From positions 1,520,663 to 1,584,662 of the forward strand of contig NC_009714.1 in assembly GCF_000017585.1 (NCBI RefSeq): DNA of 64,000 bases. Reading direction: 5' to 3'. Below, in pieces: positions 54,416 through 64,000 of this stretch. A model generated the notes under the pieces. That model was not told the DNA's origin. It did no database searches and saw only the letters and a program-made list of their open reading frames with translations. A program made the position numbers and the translations under genes. Each line of letters begins with the position of its first letter. Positions within the stretch are counted from its first letter, which is position 1. Source of the stretch: Campylobacter hominis ATCC BAA-381 (GTDB lineage Bacteria; Campylobacterota; Campylobacteria; Campylobacterales; Campylobacteraceae).

Positions 54416-55335
54416 AAAAAAAACTCATTAGCGATATAGCACTGATTTTTGTCGCTGTAAGCTGGGGCGCAACTTTTATACCTGTGCAAAATGCCACAGG
54501 CGTAATCGACGTTTACAGTTTTTTATTTTGGCGTTTTTTGTTGGCAAGCATTTTAATGTTTTTGATTTCCTTCAGTTTTGGCTTAAAATTTGAAAAAAGC
54601 AGCGTATTTGGCGGATTAGTTTTAGGCTTATTTTTGTTTTGCGGTTTTGCATTTCAAACTTTTGCGCTGAAATTTTCTTTCTCATCAACAGTAGCTTTTA
54701 TAACAGGAATAAATGTAGTCATCGTACCGTTTTTACTTGTAGTTTTTTTTAAAGATAAACTTAGTATTTTTGCTTTTTTGGGAGCATTTATCGCTTTGAT
54801 TGGACTTTATTTTATAAGCGGAGCAAGCGTTGAAATAGGCGCAGGTGAAATTCTAAGTGTGATTTGCGCTGCAGCTTATGCATTGCAAATAGCTTTTACA
54901 GGATACTTTGCAAAACGCACAAATATTTTTGCGCTTGTAATTTTTCAATTCATCACAGTTTCTATTTTGAGCCTTATTTTAGCTATTTTTGTAAATGATG
55001 AAATTTTTGCCGATGCGAGCGTAATTTTTGGCGGATTGCAATTCAGCACGAATTTTTATTTTATATTTGCAGTGATTACGACTACGATTTTTGCGACTGT
55101 ATTCGCATTTTTTGTGCAAACTTGGGCGCAAAAATACACAAGCGCAGCTAAAACCGCAGTAATTTTTACATTAGAACCTGTAAGCGCCGGAATTATCGGC
55201 TACTTTTTTGGAGAACATCTTAATTCTTTGCAAATTTTCGGTGCCGTTTTAATAATAATTGGAATTTTAATTAGCGAAGTGGCGGAAAATTTATATAATG
55301 TTCTCATCAAAAAAGCCAATAAAAGCAAATTTTAA
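54412..55335 (+). CDS. EamA/DMT-family transporter (second copy)
   Basis: A 307-residue inner-membrane protein of ten helices in two EamA halves. IALIFVAVSWGATFIPVQNA is at the N terminus, TGINVVIVPFLLVVFF ends the first half, and VIFTLEPVSAGIIGYFFGEH is in the second half. The substrate is unknown. It is only distantly similar to the EamA protein at 20048, so not a recent duplicate. The start overlaps the upstream stop as ATGA, so the two genes are coupled. Confidence 0.85.
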   Translation: MKKKLISDIALIFVAVSWGATFIPVQNATGVIDVYSFLFWRFLLASILMFLISFSFGLKFEKSSVFGGLVLGLFLFCGFAFQTFALKFSFSSTVAFITGINVVIVPFLLVVFFKDKLSIFAFLGAFIALIGLYFISGASVEIGAGEILSVICAAAYALQIAFTGYFAKRTNIFALVIFQFITVSILSLILAIFVNDEIFADASVIFGGLQFSTNFYFIFAVITTTIFATVFAFFVQTWAQKYTSAAKTAVIFTLEPVSAGIIGYFFGEHLNSLQIFGAVLIIIGILISEVAENLYNVLIKKANKSKF

Positions 55336-55443
55336 AATTTGCTTTATGGCGCGATATAACGTAAATTTGAATACTAATTCAATAAAAATTAACTTTAAAT
55401 GTTACTTTTATTTTTTAAGCTTTATTAAATTTTATAAAAATGC

Positions 55444-55449
55444 TATAAT
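55444..55449 (+). promoter_or_regulatory. -10 box upstream of a micro-gene
   Basis: AATGCTATAAT, an extended -10, 48 bases before a GGAGG-preceded ATG at 55497. Confidence 0.55.
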
Positions 55450-55496
55450 TTCCAGTGACAAAAAATTTTACAATACACATAATTATGGAGGTGAAA

Positions 55497-55591
55497 ATGT
55501 ATATATAAAGCAATTCGGTTGTTATTCAATCAAATTGCAGCAAACTTCACAATTTTATCGGCATGAAAATTTGGTTTTAGCGGCGTCGTAA
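55497..55591 (+). pseudogene. Interrupted micro-gene with strong promoter and ribosome site
   Basis: A TATAAT box (55444) and a perfect GGAGG (55487-55491) precede the ATG at 55497, but this frame stops after three codons (ATG TAT ATA TAA). The stop comes from a (TA)4 run at 55500-55507. With one TA unit fewer, the ATG would run on in an open frame to 55591 and encode 30 residues beginning MYIKQFGCYSIKLQQTSQFY. This may be a gene switched off at the repeat, a decayed gene, or simply a leader of the asparaginase transcript. I recognise no family. Confidence 0.35.
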
Positions 55592-55681
55592 AAATAAAAA
55601 ACGGCTGCTATTCGGATTGTAAATAAGATTGAGGTGAGTAAAAACCCGTTTGGAATTTTATAATTTTTAATTATTTTATAA

Positions 55682-56785
<1,104 letters not shown>

Positions 56786-56789
56786 AAAA

Positions 56790-56819
56790 TTTATGGTAGA
56801 GATTTTTCTCTACCATAAA
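56790..56819 (+). terminator. ansB terminator
   Basis: A 13-bp perfect stem (TTTATGGTAGAGA and complement) with a TTTT loop, beginning 5 bases after the stop. Confidence 0.8.
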
Positions 56820-57016
56820 AATAAAAATTTAATCTTCAAAACTCCATTTTTATAGATACTTTAAAAATTCAATTATTTTAGTTTGCATTTTAAAATTTAA
56901 GCTTTTTTGCTAAGATACAAATAGCAGCAAAAATATCTTTAAATAAAATTTTACAAATATTTAAATAATTTATAATAAATTTTTAACTGAAAAGCGACAT
57001 AAAATTAACCTAAATT

Positions 57017-57800
57017 TTATAATTTAGACTCTTTGTTATTGATATTTATTTCACGTTTTATGAAAATATCATCTTTAAACTTACCGAAAGCATTCATCAA
57101 ATCTCTCCACAAACATTATATATTTGTTCAATCCAATAAATCGGCTCATTTTAATATTAAAGAACTTAAAAATAAAATTTAGCATCTATTTAAAATTATC
57201 TTCGGACGTAAATTTTATAGCTGTTTTTTATTAATCTTTTCACCATCAACTTCTGCTTAGCCCAAAATTTTAAAAATCATAACGGATTATCTCTTATCCA
57301 TTTTTAGCATAATGAAAATATATATCATATAATTAAACGGCAAACGTTCGCGCCTTTAAAGCATTTATGCATTTATGACCTGCAAATTCTCCTGTTATTA
57401 GACGAATTTTAGTGCCATTAATAAGAATTTTAAATTACAATATATAAGATATTTGCTAAATTTAATAAAAGTTGAACACCAATATTTATCTTTTTAGAAA
57501 TTATTTCTCATGTATAATTTCGTTTCAGCACTTATAAATTGCACCTCACCATCGTTAATTGTATGTCTGTTACAGAATCTTTATGTATTATTTTCTTTTA
57601 AAACCGTAGTTAATCTTTTAAATCCCGCAATGTGAATGAAGCGAAAAACCGGCTGTATAATCATATGAATTATCACTGCCAAAAAAATCAAACACCAAAA
57701 AACAAATTAAACTCTTTTACGATTGTATTTTCAAAACCTCACAAAATACATTTCTGAGCTATCAACTGTGTTAAAATCATTAAATTTTGTTTGAAATTTT
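57017..57800 (-). pseudogene. Pirin-family (cupin) gene, heavily decayed
   Basis: No long frame exists, but piecewise translation of the minus strand gives a pirin in the correct order. The pieces are GFENTIVKEFNLF (about 57730), VFDFFGSDNSYDYTAGFSLH with SHCG (57621-57692), RLTTVLKENNT, NDGEVQFISAETKLYM (57509-57556), GTKIRLITGEFAGHKC (57364-57417), AEVDGEKINKKQL (57218-57256), NEPIYW (about 57140) and DLMNAFGKFKDDIFI (57058-57102). Both cupin halves are traceable across about 260 codons, with several frameshifts and in-frame stops. The HxH metal pair survives; the second metal motif is lost. Intact pirins are iron-dependent quercetinase-like or regulatory proteins. Confidence 0.85.
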
Positions 57801-58005
57801 TTGTATTTTCTATTTATTTAGTTTATTTTTCATAAATCATAAAATAGATTAAATAAATAAAATTCAAAAATTTTTAAATTTATATATTAAATTTTGGAAT
57901 TCAGAAGAAAAATTATACTGCTTTTAAAATACTTTTTTAGTGGCAAAAATACTGATTGTAAGAATTATAAGTATTTTTTTATTGGTATGATTAATTTTTT
58001 GATAA
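57801..58005. other. AT-rich gap before the fusA terminator
   Basis: About 200 bases. I see no gene; any promoter or start of the pirin pseudogene would lie here but is not recognisable. Confidence 0.4.
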
Positions 58006-58034
58006 TAAAAAAGGCTGAGATTGTATCTCAGCCT
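58006..58034 (-). terminator. Terminator of rpsL-rpsG-fusA
   Basis: A 9-bp stem (AGGCTGAGA with TCTCAGCCT), followed on the minus strand by TTTTTTATT. It lies 18 bases after the fusA stop. Confidence 0.9.
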
Positions 58035-58051
58035 GAAATTTAGCTAAAATT

Positions 58052-60127
58052 TTAGCCGTTGCGTTTTTTGATGATTTCTTCGCTGACATTTCTCGGAACT
58101 TCGTCATAATGATCAAATTCCATAGAGTATGTAGCGCGACCTTGCGTTTGAGAACGTAAATCAGTAGAGTATCCAAACATCTCTGCAAGCGGACAAAACG
58201 CGTCAATGATTTTATTTCCGCCACGATCGCTCATATTATTTACTTGTCCGCGACGTTTATTCAAATCACCTATAACATCACCCATGTATTCTTCAGGAGT
58301 TTCAACCTCAACTTTCATCATAGGCTCAAGTATTACAGCATTTGCTTTTCTAGCACCTTCTTTGAAGCCCATTGAAGCAGCTAGTTTAAATGCCATTTCT
58401 GAACTATCTACCTCGTGGTAACTTCCGTCAAATAACGTAACCTTGATATCTACAACAGGATAGCCGGCCAATACACCGCTTTGCATTGCTTCTTGGCAAC
58501 CTTTATCAACAGCCGGAATATATTCTTTTGGAACAGCACCGCCTTTTATATCATTTACAAACTCGTAATTTTCTCCGCCCGGCTCCATTGGCTCAAGTCT
58601 TAAGAATACGTGTCCATATTGACCGCGACCACCTGATTGTTTAGCATATTTGTATTCTTGCTCAACTGTTTTGCGAATAGTCTCACGGTAAGCGACTTGC
58701 GGTTTTCCAACTTCAGCTTCAACTTTAAATTCTCTAAGCATTCTATCAACGATAATTTCAAGGTGAAGTTCACCCATACCGCTAATAATTGTTTGACCGC
58801 TCTCTTCATCGGTTGCGACTCTGAAGCTAGGATCTTCTTGGGCAAGTTTTTGTAAAGCAATACCCATTTTTTCTTGATCGGCTTTTGTTTTAGGTTCAAC
58901 TGCAACTGAAATAACGGGATCTGGAAATTCCATTCTTTCCAAAATAACCGGATCTTTTTCACTTGCAAGAGTATCACCTGTAAGAGTATCTTTTAGACCT
59001 ACTACAGCGCCGATTTCACCAGCATAAAGCTCTTTTATCTCTTCTCTTTTATTTGAGTGCATTCTAAGAATTCTGCCGACGCGCTCTTTTTTACCTTTAC
59101 CGGCATTATAAACATAACTTCCGCTTGCAAGTACACCGCGATAAACACGCACGAAAGTCAATTGTCCGACAAAAGGATCGGTAGCTATTTTAAAACCTAG
59201 AGCTGCAAATTCTCCGTCATCTGTAGATTCTACGCTTACCTCTTTTCCATTTTCATATTGACCTTTGATATTTGGAACTTCATCCGGAGCCGGCAAATAA
59301 TCAACTACTGCATCAAGAAGCGGTTGAACGCCTTTGTTTTTAAATGCTGTTCCGCAAAGCATAGGCACAATGTTAAGACTTAGTGTTGCTGTTTTTATAC
59401 CTTTTTTAATCTCGTCAATACTAAGTTCAACGCCATCAAAGAATTTTTCCATAAGTTTTTCGTCTGTTTCTGCAACAGCTTCAACTAATTTATCGTGATA
59501 TTCTTTTGCTTTGTCTTGCAAGTCGGCAGGAATATCTTTAACAACATAATTTGTAGGCTCATCGCTTTCCCAAACAAGCGCTTTCATTTGAATCAAATCA
59601 ACTACGCCTTTAAAATTATCTTCAGCACCGATTGGAATTTGGAGCGGAACCGGATTGGCTTTTAATCTATCTTTAATTTGTTTTTCGACATTATAAAAAT
59701 TTGCTCCGACTCTATCCATTTTATTTACAAATGCAATTCTTGGAACATGATATTTATTTGCTTGCCTCCAAACAGTTTCACTTTGAGGTTGAACGCCGCC
59801 TACAGAGCAAAATACAGCTACAGCACCATCCAATACTCTCATTGATCTTTCAACTTCAATTGTAAAATCCACGTGGCCCGGGGTGTCTATAAGGTTTATT
59901 TGATGATCTCGCCAAAAACAAGTCGTAGCGGCAGATGTAATAGTGATACCTCTTTCCTTTTCTTGATCCATCCAGTCCATTGTAGCGGTTCCTTCATGAG
60001 TCTCGCCTATTTTATGACTGATTCCGGTAAAAAATAAAATTCTTTCACTCGTAGTCGTTTTACCGGCATCGATATGGGCAGCAATTCCTATATTTCTTAC
60101 CATATGTAAAGGTGTTTTTCTTGCCAT
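58052..60127 (-). CDS. fusA: Elongation factor G
   Basis: A 691-residue translocation GTPase. The G domain has [16 protein letters not shown] (P-loop, residues 17-32), the DTPGHVDFT switch and [12 protein letters not shown] (NKMD). Domain IV has [16 protein letters not shown], and the C terminus carries the RRGQV segment. It is full length. It is 9 bases downstream of rpsG in the conserved str operon and ends in a strong terminator. Confidence 0.98.
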   Translation of the reverse strand: MARKTPLHMVRNIGIAAHIDAGKTTTSERILFFTGISHKIGETHEGTATMDWMDQEKERGITITSAATTCFWRDHQINLIDTPGHVDFTIEVERSMRVLDGAVAVFCSVGGVQPQSETVWRQANKYHVPRIAFVNKMDRVGANFYNVEKQIKDRLKANPVPLQIPIGAEDNFKGVVDLIQMKALVWESDEPTNYVVKDIPADLQDKAKEYHDKLVEAVAETDEKLMEKFFDGVELSIDEIKKGIKTATLSLNIVPMLCGTAFKNKGVQPLLDAVVDYLPAPDEVPNIKGQYENGKEVSVESTDDGEFAALGFKIATDPFVGQLTFVRVYRGVLASGSYVYNAGKGKKERVGRILRMHSNKREEIKELYAGEIGAVVGLKDTLTGDTLASEKDPVILERMEFPDPVISVAVEPKTKADQEKMGIALQKLAQEDPSFRVATDEESGQTIISGMGELHLEIIVDRMLREFKVEAEVGKPQVAYRETIRKTVEQEYKYAKQSGGRGQYGHVFLRLEPMEPGGENYEFVNDIKGGAVPKEYIPAVDKGCQEAMQSGVLAGYPVVDIKVTLFDGSYHEVDSSEMAFKLAASMGFKEGARKANAVILEPMMKVEVETPEEYMGDVIGDLNKRRGQVNNMSDRGGNKIIDAFCPLAEMFGYSTDLRSQTQGRATYSMEFDHYDEVPRNVSEEIIKKRNG

Positions 60128-60136
60128 TTTATCTCC

Positions 60137-60625
<489 letters not shown>

Positions 60626-60678
60626 TTAAATTTTACTCAAACCGTGCCAAATCAACGGGCCGGTCTGTTTTAGCTAAA

Positions 60679-61053
60679 CTATTTTTTAGGGCGTTTAGCA
60701 CCGTATTTTGATCTTGAAACAGTTCTTTTTGCAACACCTGCAGTATCAAGAGCACCACGAACAATGTGATATTTGACACCCGGTAAGTCTTTTACACGAC
60801 CGCCACGAACAAGTACAATACTGTGTTCTTGCAAATTGTGACCTTCTCCACCGATATAGCTGATAACTTCAAAACCACTTGTAAGCCTTACTTTGGCAAC
60901 TTTTCTAAGCGCAGAGTTCGGTTTTTTAGGAGTTGTAGTATAAACTCTCGTGCAAACACCGCGTCTTTGCGGACAATTCTTTAACGCAGGAGATTTTGAT
61001 TTTTCAATAATCTTTTTGCGCTCTTTTCTAACCAATTGATTTATAGTTGGCAC
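60679..61053 (-). CDS. rpsL: 30S ribosomal protein S12
   Basis: A 124-residue decoding-centre protein. [13 protein letters not shown] is at the start, the [17 protein letters not shown] loop carries the Lys at which streptomycin resistance arises (TPKKPNS), and [15 protein letters not shown] follows. The residues read as the wild-type form. The start codon is GTG after GAAAGGAAAAAA, unusual for a ribosomal protein gene but clear here. Confidence 0.98.
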   Translation of the reverse strand: MPTINQLVRKERKKIIEKSKSPALKNCPQRRGVCTRVYTTTPKKPNSALRKVAKVRLTSGFEVISYIGGEGHNLQEHSIVLVRGGRVKDLPGVKYHIVRGALDTAGVAKRTVSRSKYGAKRPKK

Positions 61054-61142
61054 TATTTTTTCCTTTCATCATTAAATTTATCAAAAAAAGATTTTAATTG
61101 TATCTTCTTATGACTTATAAAAAACTAAATTTAAGCAAAATT

Positions 61143-61541
61143 TTAAAATTTGTCTTTAATGGCATATTTACCGCTTCCACAAAATAATATGCAAAGACAA
61201 ATACCTATATATAAAAACGGCAATTCCGCATTAAATCCACCGTATTGATTTAATCCAAAAAGATTTGAACCATGAGCTAAAAATAAAATCATAGCGCTAT
61301 TTATTATAATTATAAATGAACTAATTCTTGGAAAAAGTCCTATAATAATACAAATCGGCGCCAAAACTTCACCTATATAAACGCCATAACTTAAAATTTC
61401 AGGCATACCGGAATTTACAACCATATCTTTTACGAAATCTATTCCATGAGAAATTTTTGAAATTCCATGCATTAAAAAACAAATTCCAAAAATCAATCTT
61501 AGAAAAAATAAACCGTTATCATAAAATTTTTTACTTTCCAT
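61143..61541 (-). CDS. DoxX-family membrane protein
   Basis: A 132-residue protein with four membrane helices and the DoxX pattern (GLFFLRLIFGICFLMHGISK; GVYIGEVLAPICIIIGLFPR; FLYIGICLCILFCGSGKYA). DoxX/DoxD-like proteins are linked to sulfur or redox metabolism in some species, but most have no defined role. The gene sits between rpoC and rpsL, splitting a block that is contiguous in C. jejuni, and follows rpoC by 24 bases, so it probably shares its transcript. Confidence 0.85.
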   Translation of the reverse strand: MESKKFYDNGLFFLRLIFGICFLMHGISKISHGIDFVKDMVVNSGMPEILSYGVYIGEVLAPICIIIGLFPRISSFIIIINSAMILFLAHGSNLFGLNQYGGFNAELPFLYIGICLCILFCGSGKYAIKDKF

Positions 61542-61555
61542 TGCCTTCCCTTAAT

Positions 61556-64000
<2,445 letters not shown>

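Noticed and set aside
55298-55591. 97-codon plus-strand frame starting inside the second EamA gene
   Set aside because: The first part is an out-of-frame read of the transporter end and AT-rich spacer with no ribosome site; only the last 30 codons, behind GGAGG, are of interest and are reported separately.
57991-58224. 77-codon minus-strand frame at the fusA end
   Set aside because: It is an alternative frame across the fusA 3' end and its terminator, with no start signal.

Overview
The window reads as a chromosomal segment of a Campylobacter-type bacterium (Campylobacterota). It is AT-rich with short intergenic gaps inside operons. Several blocks follow gene orders I know from Campylobacter jejuni: pyk/mqo through coaX, a lipoprotein gene, gatC, cvpA, fur, lysS, glyA, a SPOR protein and aroE; dnaG, a TPR protein, rnhA and rnc; and rpoC, rpsL, rpsG and fusA. 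A CadF-type OmpA protein, a PGBA-type secreted protein and a Campylobacter-type Mqo fit this. C. hominis or a close non-thermophilic relative is possible, but I cannot assign a species from sequence alone.

Layout. Positions 1-2920 hold the end of mraY, murD, an odd tRNA-Glu and rplM-rpsI. Positions 3000-9400 hold the CadF-like porin, a HAD phosphatase, the large nifJ and a small cytochrome c. Positions 9400-12050 are a decaying accessory stretch: a frameshifted zinc-ribbon membrane protein, a frameshifted metallophosphoesterase and a small membrane-protein gene. Part of it sits between two 42-bp direct repeats. Positions 12038-20940 hold a PP-loop ATPase, dnaG, TPR, rnhA, rnc, glcD, glcF and an EamA transporter. 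Positions 21345-26591, on the minus strand, hold prfA, rpsT, pycB and two TRAP permease subunits. Positions 26755-39100 hold dsbI, an NDH-2 enzyme, Nudix, mgtE, an M23 peptidase, a PGBA-type protein, xth, Usp-Pit, a monooxygenase, a DJ-1 protein and mqo. Positions 39203-51580 hold pyk, the minus-strand yfgM-like/bamB-like/coaX/hisG operon, and the gatC-pilT-cvpA-fur-lysS-glyA-SPOR-aroE series. Positions 52457-52828 are a Gly-Leu-Cys-Ser tRNA cluster. The rest holds mntP, a DUF4197-like protein, a second EamA transporter, a periplasmic asparaginase, a decayed pirin gene, and fusA, rpsG, rpsL, DoxX and rpoC on the minus strand.

The metabolic genes describe an organism that oxidises organic and amino acids. 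They include pyruvate:ferredoxin oxidoreductase, pyruvate carboxylase B, Mqo, pyruvate kinase, GlcD/GlcF, NDH-2, TRAP dicarboxylate-type permeases and periplasmic asparaginase, so several electron inputs go directly to the quinone pool. The long AT-rich gaps are partly gene graveyards. The clearest case is a full-length pirin homologue at 57017-57800, broken by many frameshifts and stops but traceable through both cupin domains. I found no CRISPR array, complete insertion sequence, prophage or rRNA gene. No complete novel defence or mobile system is evident. The most unusual signals are the bulged tRNA-Glu(CUC), the repeat-flanked islet, the decayed pirin and a promoter-driven micro-gene interrupted at a TA repeat.
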